Source: Flavobacterium sp. HBTb2-11-1 (GTDB taxonomy: Bacteria > Bacteroidota > Bacteroidia > Flavobacteriales > Flavobacteriaceae). From it: 64,000 bases of DNA. The DNA is taken from contig NZ_WUMO01000001.1 of assembly GCF_009826975.1 (NCBI RefSeq), forward strand, positions 1,054,001 through 1,118,000. The letters are read 5' to 3'. The notes under the pieces were generated by a model that ran no database searches, was not told the DNA's origin, and saw only the letters and a list, made by a program, of their open reading frames with translations. Numbering within the stretch: the first letter of the stretch is position 1; every line of letters begins with the position of its first letter. Position numbers and translations under genes: made by a program. Shown here one piece after another: positions 56,738 through 64,000 of the stretch.

Positions 56738-57139
56738 AATCTTAAAATTAGTAGGTTAATAAAACGTGTCTTTTTGCGTGTTTGCAAGTATGAATAAATA
56801 ATTGTTGAGGAAAATTCAGTTCATATTTTAGTTAAACACTTGTTAATGTATTTTGCTGTTTATAAATGCTATTAAAATGATTCTCTCAAATATAGTAAAA
56901 TTTATCTTATGGTTTTCGTAAAAAATATACTGCAATGGTAAAATGTTTATATCTCTATTTTTGTTGTATAAGTGTTTGTTGTTTAGGTAATTGGTTGTTT
57001 TTGTAAGTGTTTTAACCCATTTTTAAAACTGTGTAATTGATTTTTAAGAAGAAAAAAGAAATAAGAAGCGCGTCAAATAAAAATTAACAGGTCTTATTTT
57101 TGTTTAAGATTTTATTGCTGGTTTTGTTGAGTCAATCGA
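56738..57139. other. 402-bp intergenic region upstream of the histidine kinase
   Basis: No ORF or RNA gene was seen. On the minus strand TATATTTG at 56894-56887 matches the -7 element and would give a leader of about 140 bases to the kinase gene. The rest is plain A+T-rich sequence. Confidence 0.45.
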
Positions 57140-57898
57140 TTAAAATTTCGCATAAATAATCAGTCTTCTAAAGGCATAAATAGAAGGCACAACAGGAAAA
57201 TACGCATCTATTCTTTTTTTGAATTCGGCTGTTAATGCTGCAAATTCATCTTCTCCTAATCTTTCTTGATAGACGGTCAATGCAGAACCTGAAATGAAAT
57301 CAAAAAAGTGATCTTTTTTATTAGAAATTATAGGGTAAACTTTTTCATAAAGGATTAAATCTTTACCGCCATTTTCAAAGAGTATTTTAGCGTATTCATC
57401 TAAAGTTAATACTGGCGAAGGGCGTATCCAACTGTTAAGGTAAGATGCAAAAGGCTCTTCTTGCACCAACAGAAAAAGTATTTTATTAAGGATGTTTTCA
57501 TTCTGTTGCGGCATTTGAACAGCCAGCTGTCCATCTGGATTTATTCGGGAAATAATTTTCGGGAAAACCTCCTTATGATTATCAATCCATTGCAATGCAG
57601 CATTTGAAAAAATTAAATCAAATTTGGTTTCATCTTCAATCTGTTCTAAAATTGTTTTTTCTTTAAATTGAAGATTTTCTTGGAATGGAGCTTTTGCCAG
57701 CATCTCAGCAGAATTGTCAATACCAATAACAAACGGATTAGTAAGTTTTTGAGATAATTTTTGCGTAAGCTCCCCTGTTCCGCAGCCAAGATCTATAACT
57801 TTTAGATTAGGTTTGTCAATTATATGACTTGTAAGATCATCAAACGGTTTAGAACGTTCTTCTTTAAATTCGTTGTATTTTTTTGGATCCCAAGTCAT
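57140..57898 (-). CDS. SAM-dependent methyltransferase, trans-aconitate methyltransferase (Tam)-like
   Basis: A 252-residue class I methyltransferase. SAM motif I is VIDLGCGTGEL (34-44), followed by VIGIDNSAEML and NAALQWIDNH. The start TWDPKKYNEFKEERSKPFDD and the stretch NPDGQLAVQMP resemble E. coli Tam as I remember it. Tam esterifies trans-aconitate, an inhibitor formed spontaneously from cis-aconitate, which fits the two aconitases about 5 kb away. A different small-acid substrate is possible. Confidence 0.75.
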   Translation of the reverse strand: MTWDPKKYNEFKEERSKPFDDLTSHIIDKPNLKVIDLGCGTGELTQKLSQKLTNPFVIGIDNSAEMLAKAPFQENLQFKEKTILEQIEDETKFDLIFSNAALQWIDNHKEVFPKIISRINPDGQLAVQMPQQNENILNKILFLLVQEEPFASYLNSWIRPSPVLTLDEYAKILFENGGKDLILYEKVYPIISNKKDHFFDFISGSALTVYQERLGEDEFAALTAEFKKRIDAYFPVVPSIYAFRRLIIYAKF

Positions 57899-58127
57899 AA
57901 TGTTGTTTTTATTTAAAGTTAGGGAAAATTTTCTTTAATACTTTGTATAAATAATAGAAAGATAGAGTGAAAAGCCGATCCGAAGAGATACTCCAAAAAG
58001 ATTTTTCATAAAGATTAAGAGTAAATCATGATAAAATTTGGCCATTTTTAAGAATTTATAGAATTTATAATTTGAAGATTAAGATTTCCAAAAAAAGTAT
58101 ATCTTTAGCCAACCTAAACCAATAAAA

Positions 58128-59537
58128 ATGCAAGAAAACGACCAAGAACATTTTAAAAGAGAACTCGGACTCTTAGATGGAACCATGCTTGTGGTTGGCT
58201 CTATGATCGGATCCGGGATATTTATTGTGAGCGCCGATATAGCCAGACAAGTTGGCTCGGCAGGATGGCTTACATTGATCTGGCTTTTGTCTGGATTTAT
58301 TACTGTTGTCGCAGCAGTTAGTTACGGCGAATTGAGTGCGATGTTTCCGAAAGCAGGAGGGCAATACGTTTACCTAAAAGAAGCTTATAATAAGCTGATT
58401 GCCTTTTTGTATGGCTGGAGCTTTTTTGCAGTTATTCAAACTGGAACCATTGCAGCAGTAGGGGTAGCCTTTTCTAAATTTGCAGCTTATTTGTATGAAC
58501 CGTTAAGTGATGAAAATATTCTGTACGAGCTAGGCGCTTTTAAACTAAATGCAGCTCAACTAGTTTCAATTTTAACCATTATCATTCTAACTTTTATTAA
58601 TAGTCGTGGAGTAAAAAATGGAAAAATTTTGCAAACGGTTTTAACTATAATTAAAATTTTATCATTATTAGGCTTAGTTGTTTTTGGATTAACGCTTGCT
58701 GCGAAAGCCTCAATTTGGGATGCAAACTGGGCAGACGGATGGAGCACAAAGACATTTGACAAAGAAAGCGGCTCTTGGCTGCCAATTAGCGGCACTGCTT
58801 TGATTTCTGGAATTTCAGCGGCAATGGTAGGATCATTATTTTCTAGTGATGCCTGGAACGGCGTGACTTTTATCGCGGGCGAAATTAAAAATCCGAAACG
58901 AAATGTAGGTTTGAGTCTGTTTCTAGGAACCTTTATTGTGACGTCTCTTTATGTTGTAACAAACCTTATGTATTTGGCTGTAGTGCCGTTTGATGAAATT
59001 GCAACAGCAAAATTTGACCGTGTCGCAGTTGTGGCCTCAGATTATATTTTTGGAAATATCGGAGCGCTGATTATTGCCATTATGATTATGATCTCAACTT
59101 TTGCCTGCAACAACGGATTAATTATGGCTGGCGCCAGAGTATATTATACTATGGCAAAAGACGGTTTATTTTTCAAAAAAGCAGCTGTTTTAAATAGTTC
59201 GAGCGTTCCTGCTTGGGCGCTTTGGGCGCAATGTATCTGGGCTTCAGCTTTGTGTCTGACAGGGAAATATGGCGATTTATTGGATTTTGTAATTATCATT
59301 GTATTGATTTTTTACATCCTGACCATCTACGGAATTTTTATTCTAAGAAAAAAAATGCCAGATGCAGAAAGACCATATAAAGCATTTGGATATCCATTTT
59401 TGCCAATGTTATATATTGTGGTTGCATCGGCGATTTGTATTTCGTTATTAATTACAAAATTTTCAACTTGTGGCTGGGGAGTATTAATTATGCTAACTGG
59501 AATTCCAGTGTATTATTTAACAAAACCAGCTGAATAA
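58128..59537 (+). CDS. APC-family amino-acid permease
   Basis: A 469-residue inner-membrane transporter with about 12 spans. The N-terminal signature is VVGSMIGSGIFIVSADIARQ, followed by LSAMFPKAGGQYVYLKEAY and the mid-protein AWNGVTFIAGEIKNPKRNVG, as in LAT-type exchangers. It probably carries neutral amino acids or exchanges them; the substrate is unknown. A weak -7-like element (TATCTTTA at 58100-58107) lies 20 bases upstream. It ends at a bidirectional terminator. Confidence 0.9.
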   Translation: MQENDQEHFKRELGLLDGTMLVVGSMIGSGIFIVSADIARQVGSAGWLTLIWLLSGFITVVAAVSYGELSAMFPKAGGQYVYLKEAYNKLIAFLYGWSFFAVIQTGTIAAVGVAFSKFAAYLYEPLSDENILYELGAFKLNAAQLVSILTIIILTFINSRGVKNGKILQTVLTIIKILSLLGLVVFGLTLAAKASIWDANWADGWSTKTFDKESGSWLPISGTALISGISAAMVGSLFSSDAWNGVTFIAGEIKNPKRNVGLSLFLGTFIVTSLYVVTNLMYLAVVPFDEIATAKFDRVAVVASDYIFGNIGALIIAIMIMISTFACNNGLIMAGARVYYTMAKDGLFFKKAAVLNSSSVPAWALWAQCIWASALCLTGKYGDLLDFVIIIVLIFYILTIYGIFILRKKMPDAERPYKAFGYPFLPMLYIVVASAICISLLITKFSTCGWGVLIMLTGIPVYYLTKPAE

Positions 59538-59564
59538 TAATTTTTGCTTCAATTGAAACAAAAT

Positions 59565-59598
59565 AAAAAAGCATCTTGATTTCTCAAGATGCTTTTTT
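59565..59598. terminator. Bidirectional intrinsic terminator
   Basis: AAAAAAGCATCTTGA (59565-59579) and TCAAGATGCTTTTTT (59584-59598) form a 15-bp perfect stem with a TTTC loop. It lies between the permease and the convergent small membrane-protein gene. Confidence 0.93.
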
Positions 59599-59607
59599 AT
59601 TTTAAGT

Positions 59608-60009
59608 CTAATTAGATAAATCATTGGTAATTCTTTCCTCGGTAGGTCTCAGATAAAGAAGATAAGCAGTGAGAAGTATTCCGAATAGGATAAATTCGGG
59701 TTTTATGAATAGTATCAAAAAGGCAGCGCCTTCTAGAACTGCCCATCGCATAATAGAAGCAGCTTGGTAAACAGGCAATTTGTCTTCAAGTTTTAGTTTC
59801 GGGTCAATCTGTTTTAATTGGGCTTTAAATAATATACTGCTCAAAACAAAGGCAAGAACAGGAATAACAAGATATAATATTGAATTCGAATCAATAGCAG
59901 GAATGTTTAGTGTTTCTAATGAAATATCTCCTACAATGAAATACGCGATAATTGTTCCTGCACAAATGCCAAGATGGATGATTTGTAAAGTTTTGATTTT
60001 TTCATTCAT
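59608..60009 (-). CDS. Small four-span membrane protein of unknown function
   Basis: A 133-residue protein with hydrophobic spans at about 10-29, 42-62, 85-105 and 108-125. The C-terminus is cytoplasmic-looking (RPTEERITNDLSN). The ATG at 60009 is used; a TTG at 60042 is rejected. No family could be named with confidence. It is alone between two terminating regions and shows no obvious ties to its neighbours. Confidence 0.6.
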   Translation of the reverse strand: MNEKIKTLQIIHLGICAGTIIAYFIVGDISLETLNIPAIDSNSILYLVIPVLAFVLSSILFKAQLKQIDPKLKLEDKLPVYQAASIMRWAVLEGAAFLILFIKPEFILFGILLTAYLLYLRPTEERITNDLSN

Positions 60010-60167
60010 AATTTGGTTTAGATTTGAGGTTGATTTATGCAAGTTAACGCTAATTATTTTTAAATAAACAAATTAAGATCTTGATTTTAGTAAATGATAT
60101 AGTTGCAAACAAAAAAAGACACTAAAATTAGTGTCTTTTAAATGTAAATAATCGTTGCAAACGCTTG

Positions 60168-60629
60168 TTATAATGTAACAGGTTCATCAACAGATTTTAT
60201 AGTTGAATTAATAATAGACAAAGTAAGCGGATCTTTTTCTCCAGAAAAGAAAGCCTCCAGAATTTCCTCAAAGATCGGATTTGCATTTTCTACCAAAGAA
60301 AACAAAGTCATGCAAGAACGCAATTTTCGAGCATCTAAGTCTCCAAAAATTCCATCAGCCGATTTCATTTTAAAGGTTAATAATAATTCTGAGATTTCAA
60401 TTAAATGCTTTCCTAAAATTGGATGCTCCAAATAATCTGAAGCTTCTTTTAAATCATTAATGGCATAAAGATTTGCAGTATCGCTTTTTCCTAAACCTTT
60501 TATTTGCGGAAAAATGAACCACATCCAGTGTGTTTCTTTTTTCCCTTTGCTGATTTCAGAAAGAGCGGTAAGATAAAGTTTGTTCTGTGCGTCTAAGAAA
60601 CGCGCTAAATCATTGTTCGAATAAGCCAT
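60168..60629 (-). CDS. DUF1810 family protein
   Basis: A 153-residue cytoplasmic protein with the family start NDLARFLDAQNKLYLTALSE, then THWMWFIFPQIKGLG and RKLRSCMTLFSLVE. The ATG at 60629 fits family starts; a longer ORF upstream is unlikely. The function is unknown; related proteins are linked to calcium-responsive or nucleotide-related processes only by annotation. A minus-strand TATTTTTG (60664-60657) about 28 bases upstream is a possible -7 element. Confidence 0.85.
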   Translation of the reverse strand: MAYSNNDLARFLDAQNKLYLTALSEISKGKKETHWMWFIFPQIKGLGKSDTANLYAINDLKEASDYLEHPILGKHLIEISELLLTFKMKSADGIFGDLDARKLRSCMTLFSLVENANPIFEEILEAFFSGEKDPLTLSIINSTIKSVDEPVTL

Positions 60630-60656
60630 TACGGTATTGTATTTTAAAAAAGGTTG

Positions 60657-60664
60657 CAAAAATA
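60657..60664 (-). promoter_or_regulatory. Putative -7 promoter element of the DUF1810 gene
   Basis: TATTTTTG on the minus strand matches TAnnTTTG; no correctly spaced TTG box was found. Confidence 0.35.
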
Positions 60665-60790
60665 GTAAAAAAGATAGGTTTTGCCTAATAAAACGTTCAT
60701 ACACTGCATGTTTTAACTTTTTAAAGAAGGAATATCCTACTTCGTTTTGGCTAAAAAATGCTACTTTTTAAGAATTCAATTCTATAAAAA

Positions 60791-61417
60791 TCAAAGATTT
60801 CGATTGGTTCTTCTAAAGGTAAGATTGATCCTTGGCAAAACATCACGAGCTGTTTTTGGAACTTGATGCTGCCAATAGCTATTAGTGGTTCCTGCCATTA
60901 ATAAAAAAGAACCGTGATGCAATGGAATCTCAATTGTTGGAATTTCTTTTCTATATTTATGACGGAGTTTAAACATTCGCGTCTCTCCAAAAGTAACCGA
61001 AGCAATAATGGGATTTGGCCCCGTATTATGTTCCTTGTCGCTATGCCAACCTACTCCATCATTTCCATCACGATATAAATTGAGCAAAACAGTATTAAAA
61101 TCTAGCTGTGTTTCTTTTTCAACACGGCCTCTAATCTTTAATAATTCATAAGTCCAATCTGGGCCTTTTGGGTCTGCTCCAACATTATCTTTGTCTTCGT
61201 ACCAGGCAATCATTCTAGGAACGGTATAGGTCTTATCGTAAATTTCCATTTGATGTTCTCTCCATTTGGTCTTGCGAAGTATTCTTTCATAAAAAACGTC
61301 AGACTCTTCTTTGGTGAAGAAATTATCAATTAAAATTAATTCAGAATCTGGAATGTCAAATATTTTTTTTCCTCCCAAACCTGTGGTAAACAATTCGGTA
61401 TCGCTAAATAGTGTCAT
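60791..61417 (-). CDS. AlkB-like 2-oxoglutarate/Fe(II) dioxygenase (ALKBH2-type DNA repair)
   Basis: A 208-residue dioxygenase that reverses alkylation damage (1-methyladenine, 3-methylcytosine) in nucleic acids. Iron ligands are His125 and Asp127 (WHSDKEH) and His184 (SYWQHQVPKT); 2-oxoglutarate-binding Arg196 and Arg202 are in LPRINLTFR. The PRMIAWYEDKD segment matches the ALKBH2-like branch. The ATG at 61417 lies 7 bases after the exonuclease III stop; a longer in-frame start would overlap that gene and is rejected. It forms a repair group with the two genes upstream. Confidence 0.9.
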   Translation of the reverse strand: MTLFSDTELFTTGLGGKKIFDIPDSELILIDNFFTKEESDVFYERILRKTKWREHQMEIYDKTYTVPRMIAWYEDKDNVGADPKGPDWTYELLKIRGRVEKETQLDFNTVLLNLYRDGNDGVGWHSDKEHNTGPNPIIASVTFGETRMFKLRHKYRKEIPTIEIPLHHGSFLLMAGTTNSYWQHQVPKTARDVLPRINLTFRRTNRNL

Positions 61418-61424
61418 TTTCCAA

Positions 61425-62198
61425 TTATATTTTATCAATTTCAATCCACACAGGAGCGTGATCGCTGGTTTTTTCCCAGCCTCGCACATGACGGTCAACG
61501 CCGCCAGCATTCAATTTTTTTGCTATTTGCGGACTTAATAAAAAGTGATCAATTCGCAAACCCGCATCGCGCTGATACGCATTTCTGAAATAATCCCAAA
61601 ACGTATAAATTTTCTCATCTGGATATAATTTGCGTATGGCATCTGTCCATCCTTGCGAAACAATAGTTGCAAAAGCTTCTCGTACTTCAATTCTAAAGAG
61701 CGCATCATTTACCCATTTTTCAGGTTTGTAAACGTCCAGTTCTGTTGGCATTACGTTATAATCGCCAATCAATATTACAGGCACTTTCAAGTTCAATAAA
61801 GTTTCGGCACGATGCGCTAGACGATTAAACCATTTCAATTTGTATTCAAATTTTGGTCCTGGATACGGATTTCCATTTGGAAGATAAAGGCACATGACAA
61901 TTCCGTTAATTAAAGCTTCGATGTAACGGCTCTGGACATCTTCTTCATCGCCTGGCAATGCGCGTGTTATTTCTTCAATTTCCATATTTCGGGCAAGAAT
62001 AGCAACGCCGTTCCATTGTTTTTGTCCGTGCCAGACGGCATTGTAACCAGCATCATTTATTGCTTTAAGCGGAAATTTATCTTGCGGTGCTTTTAATTCC
62101 TGTAAACATACAATATCTGGAGTGGCTTCTTCAAGCCAGCGTAATAAAACATTTAATCTCCCATTGACTCCGTTTACGTTATAAGTGGCTATTTTCAT
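61425..62198 (-). CDS. xth: Exodeoxyribonuclease III (AP endonuclease)
   Basis: A 257-residue enzyme of the exonuclease III family that cleaves DNA at abasic sites. It has YNVNGVNGRLNVLLRWL at the start, LQELKAP with the metal-binding Glu, GDYNVMPTELD, DHFLLS and the final SDHAPVWIEID. The alkB-like gene starts 7 bases downstream, and the epsilon/GIY-YIG gene is 49 bases upstream on the same strand. Identification is secure. Confidence 0.95.
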   Translation of the reverse strand: MKIATYNVNGVNGRLNVLLRWLEEATPDIVCLQELKAPQDKFPLKAINDAGYNAVWHGQKQWNGVAILARNMEIEEITRALPGDEEDVQSRYIEALINGIVMCLYLPNGNPYPGPKFEYKLKWFNRLAHRAETLLNLKVPVILIGDYNVMPTELDVYKPEKWVNDALFRIEVREAFATIVSQGWTDAIRKLYPDEKIYTFWDYFRNAYQRDAGLRIDHFLLSPQIAKKLNAGGVDRHVRGWEKTSDHAPVWIEIDKI

Positions 62199-62247
62199 AG
62201 TAGATTTTCAATTAGTTATAATCTTAAATTTACAGCTTTTCGGAATT

Positions 62248-63627
62248 TTATTTTGTAAAGTGTTTGTTAAAGAACACTTTACGAGGGTATTTTTCAGCGT
62301 AAGCAAAAATTAACTGGTCAATATATTGATTGCTTTTGTAAGGCGTCACGTAACTTTTTACTTCGTCAGAATCGTTGATTGCCACATCTTTTGAAATATA
62401 TCCCATTCCGTAGAAACGGCCATTTTCGATCCAGATACAGCTTCGTTCATCTGAAGATCTTCCTTTGTCGATAATGGCAAAACTCGGTCTGTTATTCAAT
62501 AAAAATTCAATTGCATTATCCACTTGCTCGTTGTGAAGTACAGGATCTGGCAGTTCTTTTATTTCTGGCGTATAAAAAAACTCGCCTTCTTCTGGTCTAG
62601 AATATTTGCAAAAACGATGGTCAATTTGAAATTGTTCTGCCAAACTTCTCAATAAATGAATTCCAGTATGCTGATTATTAAATTCATGAATACAAGTTTG
62701 AAATTTACTCAGTTTTCCTATTGCCAGATATTTATAACCATTTCGAGCTTCATATTGGTAAATGCCAAATTTGGCTTCAAAACGTTTTAAAGCTCTATTA
62801 TAAGTTGGCCAAAGTTTTTTGATTTCGGTACATTCCAAAAGAAGCGCCATGAGTTCAGTGGCACAGACTTCAAAAGAAATTCCATGAATATCTCGTAAAA
62901 AATGCTGTCTTTGAGGTTTGATATTATTTCCTGTAAAATGTGAAGTAACACGTTTTTTCAGATTAACCGCCTTTCCAACATAAATTACTTTTTTCGCCTG
63001 ATTATAAAAATAATATACTCCAGGTTTATCAGGCAAACTATTAAAATCTTCTTGGGGTAAATTTGGAGGCAAACGCTGATCTTGTGCTGTTTTCTTAATC
63101 ATTTTCTCGATTTCTCCAGCATCATCCCATTCCAATAAAAGAGAAAACAATAAGGCAGTAGCATCAGCATCTCCGCCAGCACGGTGTCGGTTTTCTAAAT
63201 TGATATTTAAAGAATTGCAAAGATTTCCTAAACTGTAAGAACCCAATCCTGGTTTGATTTTTCTGGCTGCGCGAACAGTGCATAGTTTTTTTGCAGACCA
63301 TTTAAAACCAGCTTGTTCCAGTTGATGATGAACAAATGAATAGTCGAAATTAACATTGTGCGCTACAAAAATCCGATCAGTAAGCATTTCGAGAACTTTT
63401 TCTGAAATATCATCAAAGATTGGTGCATTGGCAACCATTTCGTTATTAATACCTGTCAATCCAAAAATAGAAGGAGGAATGTCCTGTTCAGGATTTACAA
63501 GGGTTTCGTAACGATCCAATACATTTTTACCATCATGAATAATGATCGCAATTTCTGTAATGCGGCTGCCACTGGCATTTCCGCCTGTGGTTTCAATATC
63601 GACTATAGCATATTCCTGATTCTTCAT
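62248..63627 (-). CDS. Fused epsilon-type exonuclease and GIY-YIG (UvrC/Cho-like) nuclease
   Basis: A 459-residue two-domain nuclease. Residues 1-165 form a DEDDh exonuclease: Asp10 and Glu12 (AIVDIETTG), Asp95 (HNVNFDYSFV) and HRAGGDADATA with His148 and Asp153. Residues 200-290 are a GIY-YIG endonuclease (PGVYYFYNQ, VIYVGKAVNLKKRV). The C-terminus (290-459) resembles the UvrC-linked region of Cho-like proteins. The fusion is known in bacteria as 'DNA polymerase III epsilon subunit/excinuclease Cho'. It heads the repair gene group and follows the inverted repeat at 63675-63758. Confidence 0.9.
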   Translation of the reverse strand: MKNQEYAIVDIETTGGNASGSRITEIAIIIHDGKNVLDRYETLVNPEQDIPPSIFGLTGINNEMVANAPIFDDISEKVLEMLTDRIFVAHNVNFDYSFVHHQLEQAGFKWSAKKLCTVRAARKIKPGLGSYSLGNLCNSLNINLENRHRAGGDADATALLFSLLLEWDDAGEIEKMIKKTAQDQRLPPNLPQEDFNSLPDKPGVYYFYNQAKKVIYVGKAVNLKKRVTSHFTGNNIKPQRQHFLRDIHGISFEVCATELMALLLECTEIKKLWPTYNRALKRFEAKFGIYQYEARNGYKYLAIGKLSKFQTCIHEFNNQHTGIHLLRSLAEQFQIDHRFCKYSRPEEGEFFYTPEIKELPDPVLHNEQVDNAIEFLLNNRPSFAIIDKGRSSDERSCIWIENGRFYGMGYISKDVAINDSDEVKSYVTPYKSNQYIDQLIFAYAEKYPRKVFFNKHFTK

Positions 63628-63674
63628 TTGTATATAACGTAAAATGTTCTATTTCTGTTGTTTAGTTTTTAATC

Positions 63675-63758
63675 TTGCAAAGTCGCAGAGACGCAAAGTT
63701 TTTATTTAAAAAAAAACTTAAAAAGAAAAACTTTGCGTCTTCGCGTCTTTGCGAGCAA
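63675..63758. repeat. Long imperfect inverted repeat
   Basis: The left arm (63675-63703) contains GACGCAAAGTTTTT and the right arm (63726-63758) contains AAAAACTTTGCGTC; pairing continues outward with small bulges (GCAAAGTCGCAGA against TCGCGTCTTTGC). The arms enclose an A-rich centre. It may terminate the truncated gene from the right edge and resembles dispersed 'gcgtctttgcg' repeats I recall from Flavobacterium. Confidence 0.65.
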
Positions 63759-63767
63759 TTTTCATCA

Positions 63768-64000
63768 CTAAGAATTAAACTTCATTCGATGTCTCGGCAT
63801 ATTGATTTCGTGTTCTGACGGATAAGGCGCTCGATGCGTCATGCTGACATCTTCTTTAATCTGATTTTGTGTTTTATATTGATCTTTAGCGTCCATGTAA
63901 CGCGGATCTGGAATAAAAGGCATTTTTGCCATTTTGATAATCGTAATGGTAGGGAAGTGGTAATCAACCTCAACATTTCCTAACAAAAGATAACAGCCTC
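63768..64000 (-). CDS. 3' end of an unidentified gene (cut by the window edge)
   Basis: The frame is open from the right edge to a stop at 63768, giving the last 77 or so residues of a longer protein. The visible C-terminus contains VDYHFPTITIIKMAKMPFIP and ends MPRHRMKFNS. I do not recognise the family. A TTG at 63986 is not a credible start since the frame continues upstream. The inverted repeat after the stop is a likely terminator. Confidence 0.6.
   Translation of the reverse strand, partial: GCYLLLGNVEVDYHFPTITIIKMAKMPFIPDPRYMDAKDQYKTQNQIKEDVSMTHRAPYPSEHEINMPRHRMKFNS

Noticed and set aside
61418..61510. Extended N-terminus for the AlkB-like protein
   Set aside because: The extension would lie within the exonuclease III gene in another frame, and the ATG at 61417 sits just after that gene's stop.
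1..64000. CRISPR arrays, insertion sequences and prophage
   Set aside because: No regularly spaced repeats, no cas genes, no transposases and no phage structural genes were found on either strand.

Overview
The window is a stretch of a low-GC Bacteroidetes chromosome, almost certainly Flavobacterium or a close relative. The evidence is a SusC/SusD pair, a Bacteroidetes-type putative porin, DUF2851 and DUF3467 proteins, start codons preceded by A-rich sequence rather than Shine-Dalgarno motifs, and repeated matches to the Flavobacterium promoter -7 element TAnnTTTG. The left edge cuts lipB and the right edge cuts an unidentified gene on the minus strand.

Layout. 1-4 kb: lipB (partial), a Crp/Fnr-type regulator, an SDR enzyme, a secreted SnoaL-like protein and rnhB. 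4.5-11.5 kb: an orphan SusC/SusD nutrient-uptake pair closed by a strong terminator, then a putative porin. 11.6-19 kb: metabolic and housekeeping genes (PLP/CBS cysteine synthase family, a DnaQ-like exonuclease, DUF2851, a PspC-like peptide, an amino-acid permease, an HhH protein, acyl-CoA dehydrogenase), ending in a structured intergenic element. 19.2-34.5 kb: the information-processing core: rpsU, a XerC/D recombinase, hpf/raiA, tRNA-Thr/Tyr/Thr, tuf, tRNA-Trp, secE, nusG, rplK, rplA, rplJ, rplL, rpoB, rpoC and a DUF3467 gene. 34.8-41.8 kb: a Cys-rich anchored protein, prfC, a lipoprotein alpha-amylase of archaeal type, a SurA-like isomerase and a MoxR ATPase. 41.8-46.6 kb: a compact class I lanthipeptide locus with a split LanB dehydratase, LanC and a divergent precursor gene. 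46.9-52.1 kb: two tandem aconitases. 52.2-60 kb: a Kelch protein, a LysM/NlpC cell-wall hydrolase, a histidine kinase with a receiver-only partner, a Tam-like methyltransferase, a second permease and a small membrane protein. 60.2-63.6 kb: a DUF1810 gene and a DNA-repair group (AlkB-like, exonuclease III, and an epsilon-exonuclease/GIY-YIG fusion).

How the parts work together. The tRNA-tuf-secE-nusG-L11-L1-L10-L7/L12-rpoBC block is the classic translation/transcription superoperon. S21 and HPF just upstream act on the ribosome; the S21 gene carries a perfect anti-SD complement, which is exceptional here and fits autoregulation by S21. The most distinctive accessory element is the lanthipeptide island wedged between moxR and acnB. 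Its precursor has a double-glycine leader and a core with five Cys and ten Ser/Thr, the dehydratase is split into glutamylation and elimination proteins, and no transporter, protease or immunity gene is adjacent. Other points of note are the amylase resembling Pyrococcus/Thermococcus enzymes, a perfect inverted repeat upstream of it, and the multi-hairpin element upstream of rpsU.

Family assignments come from reading the translated sequence and recalled family motifs; no database search was run.
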